Of a stretch of DNA of 64,000 bases, positions 32,809 through 44,300 are shown piece by piece. Numbering within the stretch: the first letter of the stretch is position 1; every line of letters starts with the position of its first letter. Origin of the DNA: Phaeotremella fagi (Eukaryota; Basidiomycota; Tremellomycetes; Tremellales; Phaeotremellaceae); contig BCHU01000009.1 in NCBI GenBank assembly GCA_001599715.1, forward strand, positions 620,001 through 684,000. The letters run 5' to 3'. The position numbers were made by a program, and so were the translations under genes. The notes under the pieces are model-generated. The model made no database searches, was not told where the DNA came from, and saw nothing but the letters and a program-made list of their open reading frames with translations.

Positions 32809-35800
32809 ATGTCACTACCCAAATCAACAGATTACGGTAGTGTCAACGGTAAACCTATACTCACAGGTTCAACTTCACACAGCAATCTCTCACCTCTATC
32901 CAACTCCAACAATTCAACTACTCCTGAGACATTAAACGCTCAAGAGAAACAAGCTGTTAACGCTATAGCTAAACAGGATGAGAGTAAAGGCGCTGCTGTT
33001 CATGTAAGTCTCAACTCCCAAATGTATTTCTATTTTCGAGGCTGGAGTCCAGTTATTTTCATTACATGGTTTAGATTCCATTCGTTTCCCTAGTCATCGT
33101 TATCTTTACTTCTATGTTTAAACAGAAATACAAACTAACTTTTGTACAGACTTTCGATCCTGATGCTACCCCCGAACAGAAAGCTGCTGCTGCTGGCAAA
33201 GCTAGAGCTGAATTGGGTGTTCCAAGTATGAAACAGGATAATGAAGGTGGTAGAGGTAAGTCAACTTCGGCCTTTGTGGTTGAAATCAACTAATCTCTCT
33301 CCCGTCGTATAGCCGTCACTCTTGATACATCAACAACGACGAATGTACCTAAACCAACAATCACTCTCGCGGATGTTGATAAAGCTTCCAAAGCTGAGGG
33401 ACAGACTGTTGGTTCTGTATGTTTGATTTCTGATAGTCCGTAGGACGGGTTTAGCTGATAAGATGTTAATAGGATAATATCCCTGGTGCTATACCTACAG
33501 GTGCAGCTCCTCCTGTTCCATCTTGGGTATGTCTCAGCTCCTAGCTCTAGCTCACTAGCAAAACCCCTACGGGACATTAGCTGATAAATTCAACTCACAG
33601 GTCCTCGCTGGTTGGAGACAGGTTGCAGGTCTTGATTCTGTTGAGGCTAGAGATGAAAAACAACAATTGCAATTAGGCATTTTGGCTGATTATCTGTAGG
33701 TGACAAACGTCGTTTCCTTCCTTGGATGTACCTACTAACTATACACAGCTCGGAACAAGCTTATGGATCTTGGTTCCATAATGCTGGAATTGTACGTCCA
33801 TTGTCAGATAGTAACAACAAGCATCCATTAACCCAAACCATAGATCCTATTCGCTGTTCTTACAACCAGAGTATTCACCGTCCTAGGTCTAGGTTGGGGA
33901 TGGGTGATTCTCATTCTAGCCTTTTGTTCAGCTTATTACACTTTATCAATTCAACGAACGAGAGAAAGAGCTAGGGACGATATTCAAAGAGAATTAGTCA
34001 AAACTCGTCTAGTCACTGAGACTGAAAGTGCGGACTGGCTTAATGGATTCTTGGATAGGTTTTGGTTAATGTCAGTTGCTGCATCCCCCCCGTCTAGGAT
34101 GTAGACTGATATGATATCTTGAATACAGTTACGAACCGGTCCTTAGTCAAACTATCATCGCTAGTGTTGATGCTGCTCTTGAAGCTAACACGCCAAGTTT
34201 CTTGGAAAGTATCAGGTTGACCCATTTTACTTGTATGTCTGATTAATTTCGGTGGCAACGATTTACTAACATGTAAAAGTGGGAACAAAGGCTCCAAGAA
34301 TTGATTATGTTAGAACTTTCCCTAAAACGTGAGCTAGCTTGACCTCCAGACGGTTTTTGCAAGCTGACATCTCGTAGTCCCGAAGACATTGTTATCATGG
34401 ATTGGGCTTTATCGTTTACACCCAACGATATCCTTGATCTTACTCCTAGACAAGCTGCTAGAAAAGTCAATCCAAAGGTCATTCTTTCTATTAGAGTTGG
34501 TAAAGGTGTTGTTTCAAAGGCTTTACCCATTTTGTTGGAGGATATGAGTTTCACCGGTAAAATGAGGTAAGCTTGTCTATTGAAATACACTTGAGCTTAC
34601 ATTTTATAGAATCAAACTCAAATTAATCACCGAATTCCCTCATGTGCAAACTGTTGAATTAAGTTTCATTGAGAAACCAACCTTCGACTATGTACTCAAG
34701 CCAATCGGAGGAGAGACTTTTGGATTCGACATCAATTCCATTCCGGGGTTAGCACCTTTCATCAGAGATCAAGTTCACGCCAATCTCGGACCTATGATGT
34801 ATGATCCCAACGTGTTCACGATCGATCTTCAAGCTCTGTTATCAGGTAACCCTCTTGATTCTGCTATCGGTGTGGTCAAGATCACCGTTATCGATGCTAG
34901 AGGTCTTAAAGCTATAAAACTTGGTGGTGGTGCTCCCGATCCTTACGTTTCAGTTGCTTTAGGTGCTAAACCACCTGTTACCAAAACCAAAACTATCCCA
35001 TCAACTTCAAGTCCAACTTGGAACGAGACTCAGTTCATTTTGGTCAATTCGTTGGCGGATGTTCTGAATTTAAGTTTATTCGATTACAACGATCATCGAC
35101 CCGACAATCTTTTGGGAACGGTCTCACATGAATTAGGATCTCTGGAAGCGGACGGTGAACAGGAAGGTATCGTTGGTAAAATTCTTGGAGGTGGTAAAGA
35201 ACGTGGTGAACTTCGTTACGACCTTTCTTATTTCCCAGTTTTGAAACCAGTCAAACTTCCAGACGGAACTTTTGAACCTTTACCTGAAACTCAAACTGGT
35301 GTTGTTCGATTGATGATCCATCAAGCTAAAGAATTGGATGTCAGTCGATTATCTGGCGATTTGAATCCATTCGCTAAAGTTTTCCTTGGTGGTTCAAGAA
35401 CTGAACATTTCAGAACTCATGTTCATAAACATGCTAATCAACCTATCTGGGAGGCTGCTACTGAGTTCTTGGTTCCTGAGAAACAAAGTTCGGTTATCAC
35501 GATTCAAGTTATCGATAATCGAGAATTCGCTGTTGATCCTAATCTTGGTCAATTGACTGTTAAACTCGCGGATTTACTTGAAGCCAAAGAACGTCATCAA
35601 GATTGGTTCCCGTTGAAAGGATCTCGTGCGGGTAAGATCAGGTTGACAACGGAATGGAAACCAGTGGCAATGACTGGAAGTATGTCAGGTTCATCGGTTT
35701 ACGTCCCACCAATTGGTATTCTCAGGATCCACCTGAAAAAGGCTATCGATGTCAAAAACGTTGAAGCTGCTCTCGGTGGGAAATCAGACCCATACGTTAG

Positions 35801-38601
35801 AGTCATGGGATCCAATAAGATCTTGGCTAGAACCGAAGTTATCAATAACAATTTAAATCCGGAATGGGATCAGATTGTTTACGTTCCAGTTCATAACTTA
35901 CGTGAAAGGTTGTTATTGGAGATTATGGATTTCCAGAACATCGGTAAAGATCGTTCTTTGGGATCAGTTTCGATTAACGTTGGCGATTTCGCCTCGACGG
36001 GTGGTGACAACAGATATCCTTATATCTCAAAGGGTAAACAGGAACGCTCAGATCCGATCAAACTTGATAAAGGGAACCAATTCAAGGGTAAATTGATCTT
36101 TGAAGCTCATTTCCATCCTGCAACTTCTTTGAAAGGTGGGGTTAATTTCGAACCTGAAAAGAATGAATTGGAGATAGCCGCCGAAAAGGAAGTGAACGGT
36201 AACGGGAATGGGAATGGGGAATTACCTGTCGTACCTTCGACACCTACCAAGTCGTCTGGTGTTAATGGAGTTATTGGCTCTACGACTGGTGAACATGAAA
36301 GTAAAGCTGGTGGCGAATTGACACCTGCTGAAGATCCTGAGGAAGGTGTTGATATGAGTATCGATGAGATTTTGGCTAGTCGTACGTATACTTTTACTTT
36401 CTGTGATCCCGTTCTTTGCTGAGGTATCGTTGTAGAATCAGGTATCCTCGTCTTCCAAGTTATTTCTGGGCAATTGGCTAGAAGAGGGGCGGTTGAGGTC
36501 ATGTTCGATGATGGATACTGGCCTTCGTTTGTTTCTACAAAGGCTAGATCAAATAATGCCACTTGGGATCAGGTCAGTTGTGGCTGGGGAAATCGTGGCG
36601 TGATAACTGACCAACGTGTAGGTTGGCGAAGGATTCGTTCGTGAACTCGATTTCGGAAGGACTTGGCTCAGAATCAACGCGGCTGATGATTCCGAAAAAG
36701 AGGATATCGTAGCTGAATTCAAATGCGACACCAAAGAGTTCTTGGATCAATGTATCGTAAGTGGACGTCAATGATATTCTACATTTCATGACACTGATCT
36801 GGTTTAGCGTAAACCAACTGATTTCTTGTTGACTCAAATCGATGGATCTAATCGATCAACTATTAGAATGAGCGCTAGATTCGTTCCTGTCGATATCAAA
36901 CTTGAACCTAGGGAAAGTATCAACAGTGAGTATAGTGTTGAAGTTTTGGATTATGGCTGTGCTGATTTTGGTAGATATGGGTGTTCTTCGAGTTGATGTG
37001 GTTAGTGCCAAGGGACTCATGGCGGCTGATAGAAGTGGGAAATCTGATGTGTGTATTGCTTAATCTCCGTCTTATGGACAGGTCTGATTGATTCAATTTA
37101 GCCTTACGTCAACTTCAATCTTAACGGGGCGAAGGTTTTCAAATCAGAGACCAAGAAGAAGTACGTTGTGCTTTGATCCAAAAACATTGAGTTGATTGAC
37201 TGATGCTGTTTCCTTAGAACACTCTCACCAACATGGAACGAAAGTTTCGAAGTCATGGTACCTTCTCGTGTCGCTGCTAAATTCAATTTCGAGATTGCCG
37301 ATTGGAATCAGGTTAGCTTTTTCCCAGAAGTATATGCAAAAAGCTAACGAAACGTTACTAGGTCGGAACCTCTACACCTTTAGGTGGTAACTCTATCGAT
37401 TTAGCTTCTTTGGAACCGTTTGAGATGCTTGAAATTACTCGACCTGTCCTTCATGAGAAGAATGGTGAAAAGGGTTCGATAACTTTACGTCTTCTTTTCC
37501 AACCTGAAAGTAGGTTCTTTCTCGACGATAGGAGTGAGCAGTGCTGATCATCTTGTTTAGTCATCGCACGTAGTCGTCAAAAGACGAGTACGTTCTCCAC
37601 GGCCGGACGAGCTATCACTACCATCGGTGGAGTCCCTCTCGGTGTAGGTAAAGGTGTCGTTCATGGTGGAGGAGCAGTCGTCATGGGAGTTGGACATGGT
37701 GTTGGATCCGTAGGAGGATTCGCCGGTAGAAGAATGGGTCTGTTGAAAAGAAAAGATAAAGGTGGAAACGAAGTTCTAGTGGAAGCTCCTGAAGAGGACG
37801 CAGGAGCAGGAACAGGAACCACGGCGGCAGGCTACGAAATTCCAGCAGGACAAATTTCGGAACCTTCAGGCTTGAGTTCTAATTCTACTGGAATGGGTAT
37901 TCCAGGATCAGCGGCTACGACACTCCCGCCTGGTGAAGGTGTTTCACCGAATGAACCGGGTGTACTCAATGTTACTGTTGTCTCTGCGAAGGATTTAAAG
38001 AATCCTCATGGAGGTGGGAACGGTGTTAAACCTTATGTCCAGTTGAAGATGGGTAGTAAGACTTTCAAGACTGGTCATGAGAAAGGTTCGGAGGTTGAGT
38101 GGTGAGTTGATTTCTTATTGGGAGGTGGATGCGTGCTGACTGGGGTAGGAATGAAAGTTTCACTTTCAACGTCGTTCCTGGTTCTTCGACTTTTAACGTT
38201 TCTGTTTTAGGTCAGTTATGGGAGTGGAGAAAGACTCGATTCAACTGACTGAACTTTTAGATCATCACACACTAGGTAAAGATGCAGAGATTGGAGAAGC
38301 AGACGTGGACGTAAGTCATCTCAACCACCCAATCTTGTCTATCATACTCACTAACCCCATAAAGATCTGGAGACACGTCCAACCAGCTATACCGAACGCT
38401 GACGTCTGGGTCGAACTCAAAAACGGAACTGGATTAGTCAGGATTCGATTAGATTGGTCAAACGAATTATTCTCTCCGTCAAAGGCTAGTGGATTAGGTG
38501 GTTTGGGTAGGAACAGGACTGCAAGTATTAAATCAGGCAAGGAACCTGATAGTCCGAGTCGATTCTCTTTGAAATCTAGGAAAGATAAATCGGGGGATTA
38601 G
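32809..38601 (+). CDS. tricalbin (extended synaptotagmin-like, SMP plus multiple C2 domains)
   Basis: ER-plasma membrane tether and lipid transfer protein of about 1,500 residues in many exons. The first 230 residues are disordered. A membrane hairpin-like region lies at about 33850-33960 (VFTVLGLGWGWVILILAFCSAYY). Then the SMP lipid-transfer domain starts with ESADWLNGFLDRFWLIYEPV and runs to about 34860. C2 domains follow at about 34860-35120 (GAPDPYVSVAL), 35300-35590, 35700-36110 (GKSDPYVRVMG), 36970-37500 (RSGKSDPYVNFNL) and 37960-38460, plus a divergent C2-like segment at about 36440-36900. Asp residues of SDPY/PDPY loops suggest Ca2+ binding in at least three. A Gly-rich hydrophobic linker (GGVPLGVGKGVVHGGGAVV) precedes the last C2. 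Which of TCB1/2/3 is the orthologue cannot be told. Confidence 0.9.
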
Positions 38602-38807
38602 GGCTGGATTTGGGGAAGGGAGTTCTTGGTTTGAATTTTATGTTTCGTATGAGATATGATTATTTTTGTTTTTTTCAGATGATTTGTTTTAGGTGATTTT
38701 GTTTGATACCCGATGATATATGAAAATATGATGAATAACCTTCAACGTACAAAAAACGATTTCAACAAAGAAAGCAGATACATACACACTACAACACCCA
38801 ATTTTCT

Positions 38808-40448
38808 TCAAACCCTCTTGTCCTTATCAATATCAAACAACGTCTTAGGATCTAAATTTGCAAAGAAACCGGGGGTGACTTCAAACTCGGATGTTGATTG
38901 TTGGTCGGCTTGTGGTGCTGACGATGAGCTCGGGTCAGAAAGAAATTGAGCTTGAAATTGTGGTTGCGGTTGAGGTTGAGGAAGAGATTGATAGGGAAGA
39001 CCTGATCCCAATGGAAAACCTTCATCACCAACATATCCTTCACCACTGGAGTTTGGCCAATTCAGACTTTGATCTGATCCCAGTGGGAAACCTCCATCAC
39101 CAACATATCCTTCACCACTGGAGTTTGGCCAATTCGGACTTTGATCTGACCCCAGTGGAAAACCTCCATCACCATCATATCCTTCACCACTGAAATTTGA
39201 CCAATTCGGACATTGATCTGATCCCAATCGAAAAGTTTCATCACCGATATATCCTTCTGTATTGAAACTTGACCAGGTCGGACTTTGACCATAGTAGAAT
39301 GAATCGGGTAAAAAGTCAAATTCAGAGTTTGGCGATCCATAAAATGACTGATCAGTTGGAATCAACAAATCCGGGTTCAACATTGATGGTGGATTGTTTG
39401 GTGTGAGTAATTTTTTATTCATTGAACTGTTGGTTGGATCACCGTTTTCAAGTGAGAACATGAGACTTTGGGACTGTTGGGACGGTACGGGTAGAGTACT
39501 GCTGCTTGCTTTTGAATAAGGGAGGGATGCATTCCAACTTAGCTGGCCAACCCGGTGTTTCTGACTGGTACCAGATTTGTGTTTGGTATTTTTTGTGTGA
39601 TTAACTCGATAGCGGAGAGTCAACTTTGTGGGATCAACTTTCTCTTCAGTTATCTGATGAAACTTCCGCGGAGTTAGAAGACCTGGTAACAACTTTTTTC
39701 TTTGATGACCTGCTATACTTGAAAGACTTATTAGGAATTTATCTTTAGCAGTTTGTTTGTATCTGATCATTCCTGATAATCCCAAAAGCTCATCTTCTTC
39801 ATAATCCTTATATCTCATAAGATGACCTCTCTTCAATATGCTTATTGTGGTTGGGTTGATGAGAAGGACATTAGTTGGATCTCGAGAAGTTGAATCTGAA
39901 TTGGAAAGTGGAAAAAGTTGTTCATACTTTCTGTCTTCAGTGTTGATGACGTTCAACAAACTCTTGACTAACTCCAGATATTCCAGTTTCCTTTTTTCCT
40001 TATCTGTTTCTTCCGTTCTTGGACTGGCTTTGAACATGAACTCATCCAAAGCTTTTTTGATGCAAAAACTACGTGAATCGGATTTTAAAGACTTGGATTT
40101 ATCTGAAATCAGTGTTTCATAGTGGAAATCATAGAGGTGTTCTTTACTTGGATCAGTTGGGATTTCCCAAGTCAATGATAAACCAATGAAATCATCGTTG
40201 AATTCGTTGAGGGAGCAATAATTCGATTTGATCGATTTGATCTCTTCTGGAATCATGTTTTGCTTGAGATATGGTGATAAATTTAACCTGTGAATGTCTT
40301 GGAGTTTTGTTAAAGCTAATAGCAATGTGGAGTAAACATCAATTTTTGAACAGAAACGCTTTTCATGAAATTGAGAATCAATCTCAGCTCTGTTTGATAT
40401 GGGTGATCTTCCTTTATTGTCGTGAAGCTCAAACAAAATGAGGAGCAC
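38808..40448 (-). CDS. orphan protein with 24-residue tandem repeats
   Basis: One open frame of 546 codons. It begins without an ATG at its 5' end; the first in-frame Met is residue 65 (ATG at 40256), so either translation starts there or a short upstream exon exists (an ATG-bearing frame lies at 40316-40561). The N-terminal half is globular and Lys/Leu-rich with no known domain. The C-terminal third holds four tandem copies of a 24-residue unit with consensus NWSNSSGEGYVGDGGFPLGS plus DQSP. A Pro-Gln run (PQPQPQPQ) and a Ser/Gln-rich tail follow. No signal peptide. The repeat and lack of introns suggest a fast-evolving lineage-specific protein. It converges on the tricalbin gene. Confidence 0.65.
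   Translation of the reverse strand: MLLILFELHDNKGRSPISNRAEIDSQFHEKRFCSKIDVYSTLLLALTKLQDIHRLNLSPYLKQNMIPEEIKSIKSNYCSLNEFNDDFIGLSLTWEIPTDPSKEHLYDFHYETLISDKSKSLKSDSRSFCIKKALDEFMFKASPRTEETDKEKRKLEYLELVKSLLNVINTEDRKYEQLFPLSNSDSTSRDPTNVLLINPTTISILKRGHLMRYKDYEEDELLGLSGMIRYKQTAKDKFLISLSSIAGHQRKKLLPGLLTPRKFHQITEEKVDPTKLTLRYRVNHTKNTKHKSGTSQKHRVGQLSWNASLPYSKASSSTLPVPSQQSQSLMFSLENGDPTNSSMNKKLLTPNNPPSMLNPDLLIPTDQSFYGSPNSEFDFLPDSFYYGQSPTWSSFNTEGYIGDETFRLGSDQCPNWSNFSGEGYDGDGGFPLGSDQSPNWPNSSGEGYVGDGGFPLGSDQSLNWPNSSGEGYVGDEGFPLGSGLPYQSLPQPQPQPQFQAQFLSDPSSSSAPQADQQSTSEFEVTPGFFANLDPKTLFDIDKDKRV
39009..39296. repeat. 72-bp coding tandem repeat, about four copies
   Basis: Four head-to-tail 72-bp units code the 24-residue repeats of the orphan protein. 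The two copies nearest the 3' end of the gene differ by only a few bases. The copy furthest upstream is more diverged (TWSSFNTEGYIGDETF), which suggests stepwise expansion toward the C-terminus. Confidence 0.85.
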
Positions 40449-41185
40449 TTTCCTTTCTCTCGAATATCCGTATCATTTATTGAATTGACATTTGTGGCAC
40501 AACAATGTATAGTACGAGTACTGTGAGCCTTCTTCTTTACATATATCTCATCAAGTCGCATTCAAAGAGTACTACGGTTAGGTGAAATTTCTCACGCTTA
40601 CTGGTTACATCAAAAAGGGGAATAGCTATGTTTGAAATTCAAACATGTCTTTTAATAATTTTACTAGCCGTTATTCCAAGCAGCAGATTGAAAAATCCGC
40701 TACATTTTCCAAACAATATTTCTTGACTAGTCGGAGGTTTGAATGTCTTCTTTCAGGGGGTATCAGTGAAGTGGTAAAAGCTGGCAACTTTGTATTACAC
40801 TTAATTGAGCTCTAATATCTACAGTGAATGGTCAAGACGTGAAGAGGCATTTGGGAGGTGTGCCAACCTTGAGCGTCAATGTTGCCACAACCAATTGGCG
40901 GCGAAACAATCATGGTATGCACACTGCGAATCACCTATAAATGCATGAGATTGGTGTATGCACTAGCAATACAGTAATTATCTGGTCACTACTCTCTACC
41001 CCACTTCTAACTCTAATTCCTATTTGATACTTCGATCAAAAAGTATCAATCTAGTCTAAATCTATAAGCGATACAGTCAAGAGAAACGGAACTGAAAAAA
41101 AAAAGAAATAAACTAAAATGAAAGAAAAGATAGATTATGATTAAAGGATGAGGGAAATAATTGATTGATCGTTATTGAGCACCAT
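40449..41185. other. intergenic region
   Basis: Upstream of the repeat protein (possible first exon at 40316-40561 on the minus strand) and downstream of the sugar transporter. Otherwise AT-rich with a long A/T run near 41090-41120 that probably belongs to the transporter 3' untranslated region. No other feature. Confidence 0.4.
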
Positions 41186-43114
41186 CTAGATCTTGTTGGC
41201 CTTCTCCTTCTCGTTGAGACCGGTTGGAGTTGGCACTCGGGTAGAAACGCCACTTCCGTTCAATTCAGTGTCGTGCTGAGGATGAGGGGCGAGTTTCTCG
41301 GCGATACCAGCTGGGTGAGCTGGTGGTAAGGTCGTATCAGGTTCACCGGTACCAGTGGCAGCGCCATAGGTACCAGCAGCCTCTTCGTCAACGGCTCCAC
41401 CGTGAATATCGTATCTTTCGGTCATTGCCACAATTTGATGATCGGTGAGTTTTGGTAATTCTTCTGCGATAATCGTTGGTCTTCTCTTCGTAAGGTGGGC
41501 ATGCGCGAATAAAACGTCCAATTCTTCCAGAGTTCTTCCTACAAATTTTTTTAGCAGATGGCCATTTATGGGATGTTAGAAAGAAAAAGTAACTAACCTG
41601 AGGTCTCGGGGTAGAAGATCCAAATGATTGGCAAGAACATGACGTTGGCCAAAGCGAACAACAAGAAAGTGTAGGCACCGATAGAAGCAGTCATTGTTGG
41701 GAGAACTTGAACGACGAGGAAATTTGAGATCCAGTTGGTCATGGTTGAGATAGCGTTGGCTTGAGTTCTGACTGACATGGAGTTGAGTTCAGCTGGGTAA
41801 AGCCATGGGAGGGGCAACCAGGTAGCACCGAAGAAACCGATGAAGAGGTAAAGACCGAAAGCGGCTCCCTTGGCTGCACTAGCAGTACCTGGCAACAAGC
41901 AACCGAAGACGATGAACATGGCAACACCCTGACCGACGGTACCGATCAAGAACAACTTTCTTCTACCAACTTTCTCAACCAAGAAGAAGGAGGTGAGAGC
42001 ACAGAGAGCGTAAACGATTGACAAGACACCACCTAAGATGAGGGAGAGTTGAGTTGGAAGACCGATTTGATTCTCGAAAAGGACGGTTGAATAGTAGATG
42101 ACAGCGTTACAACCACCGATTTGTTGGAACAATTGGGTAGAAGCACCGACCAAAGCACGACGGAGATGTTGTTGTTTACCACCTTTGAGGATATCTCTGT
42201 TTCTGCTGACAGCAGCTTTAGATTGGTTGACGATAGCAGCGGTGATCTTGTTCTTTTCAACAACTGTGGCAGGATCGTCAACTGCTGTGGCGTTCAATGC
42301 TGCCACAACTCTGAGACCTTCTTCCTCGTAACCATGAGCGATAAGCCATCTTGGTGACTCAGGAAGAACCCAAACACCAGCAATGAGGATGATAGCGAAA
42401 ACGATTTGGAAAGCAGTTGGGAATCGCCATGAAACAGATGAGTTGACGAAAGAAAGACCGAAATCGATCCAGTAAGCGATAACGGTACCAACGGCGACGG
42501 TAGAAGCTTCCATACAAATGAGGAAACCACGGTTGTGAGCTTTTGAAGTTTCAGCGACCCAAGATGGAATGGTGGCAGTGTTGGCACCGTTTCCGACACC
42601 GGTAATAACTCTACCGACGATGAATTGGACGAATCCACCGACGTTACCGTTTGGTGCACCTGGACCGAAAGCGGTGATTTGAATGATTGTACCGATGATC
42701 ATGACGATGGCACCGAACAACATCATGTTACGACGTCCCATACGTTCACCAGTGAAATAAGCCAACATGGCACCGAAGAAACAACCTACTTCATAACATG
42801 AAGTGACTGATCCCTGAACGGTACCGGCGTGAACGTCAGAAGGATCTGATTGGAAGGTCTGCAGGGGGTCAGTAAATGGATAGACCGAGTTTCAAAAAGA
42901 TCACACTTACAGCTGGGAATTCACTGTTGAATTGTTTGGAGGCAATGATACCAGACATCAAACCTTGATCATAACCAAACAAACTGAAACCTGTTGTTGC
43001 GATAGCGACAATGGTATAAAGCAAGGCGTTACCGTTGAGACCACCATACTTGACAATTCCGCCCTGGGCGTTAAGTTGAGCACTACGCTCTTTACTCTGG
43101 CCAAATCTTAACAT
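41186..43114 (-). CDS. MFS sugar (hexose) transporter
   Basis: A 12-helix plasma-membrane sugar porter of about 570 residues in three exons, start ATG at 43114. Sugar-porter signatures are GFSLFGYDQGLMSGI (helix 1), GERMGRRNMMLFG (loop 2-3), GRVITGVGNGANTATIPSWVAET, VLPESPRWLIAHG (PESPR motif), QQIGGCNAVIYYSTVLFE (helix 7), VEKVGRRKLFLIG and WLPLPWLYPAELNSMSVRTQANA. The C-terminal cytoplasmic tail contains RTLEELDVLFAHAH and is long, Pro/Thr-rich and acidic. In Tremellales this family is very large, with roles in glucose, xylose or inositol uptake. The substrate is not predictable by eye. Codon choice is strongly biased to C-ending codons compared with its neighbours, as expected for a highly expressed gene. 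Confidence 0.93.
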
Positions 43115-44300
43115 GATAAGAGAGTTGAATCAGAGGGGAATATGGAAAAGAGGATAAGATTGAATATGAAAGATGAGTGGTTAATTGGTATTCGATACCC
43201 AACAGAGAAAACTAAGTGTATATGGGGAAAAAATAAATCGACCCAAACAGAAGGAAAAAAATAAAAGATGGAAGTTAAGAAACAAACAATGAAAAAGGGG
43301 TATTCCCTTCTTATATATCATCATCAAATGAAGGATGATAACGTTAAACCCCAAGACCCCAACCCGTTCGGTCTCATTCCGAATGAAAATTTTTTCATTT
43401 AATGTTTGAAGAGTAAACAACAAGCCACGCTGTCACCCTTCTAACTTTCACCCTTCATCCGTTCACCGAAACAAGAAGAACAGGTTACAAACCCAATACC
43501 TGCATCCTGAATTGAAATGAAAATTTTTCCACTGTTTCGTCATAAAACTCCTTGCCAAGTTGCACACCCTGATGAAAAATGTTTGAGCAGATCGCACCCT
43601 CAAAATAAAACTACTTAGTGGAGTTAACGATGTTCCCTAAAAAGTCACCCTCCGTTGGGATGATTCATGTTTAATTTTTTTTTTCAACTCTTTCACTTGC
43701 ATTCCCATAAACGAGTGACATACGTCAGAGGCTTATTCGATCGTGTGCACGAGCTACAGGGTAGACTGCAGAAAGGGTAAAATCAGGGTCCAACATTGAC
43801 ATGTGTCCTCTCCCGGCAGCGGCAACGTTCATTAAAATTTTGTTTATCCCTGAGATCCCTGAGATCTAGCACCACTTGTCGGGAAGTTTTCAATTGTAAG
43901 GACTGTCTTGGAAGCCTTTTTTAGCCGAAGAAACGGGTGATGCGGTGTTATGACGTATGGAGGAGCCAGGAGGAGTCAGTCAAGTGGTCGGATTTTTCGG
44001 TGGTGGAGTTGGTTTTGGGAACGATGGGTCAAAAGCAAAACAATTCAAACGAGAAAGACAACAAAGAGGAAGTCGTTGTTGACATTGACCCAAGTTTTGG
44101 TTGCAACTCGATACTGAAAGTCTAACCAACTCACGAAAAAAACATGGAGGAAATTTGTTAGCATGAAATTATGAATAAATAATGTATCCCTAGCTCCACT
44201 AGTGTCGAGCTATTCAGTATAGTATCCCCCTCCAATCCCCTGTTTTCCGGGGCGACAGAAAGCGAATCCCAGAGGAAGGCAAGGTTATCCCGACCCCAAC
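43115..44300. other. promoter region of the sugar transporter and downstream region of URB2
   Basis: About 1.2 kb without a supported gene. A TTTTTTTTTT run lies near 43672-43684, TCCC/GAGATC direct repeats (CCCTGAGAT twice) at about 43848-43866, and long A/G-rich blocks directly upstream of the transporter on its own strand. The open frame at 43940-44125 is short and without recognisable content. Confidence 0.4.

Noticed and set aside
43937..44125. Short plus-strand frame upstream of URB2 3' end
   Set aside because: Only about 60 codons, no family, no splice partners.
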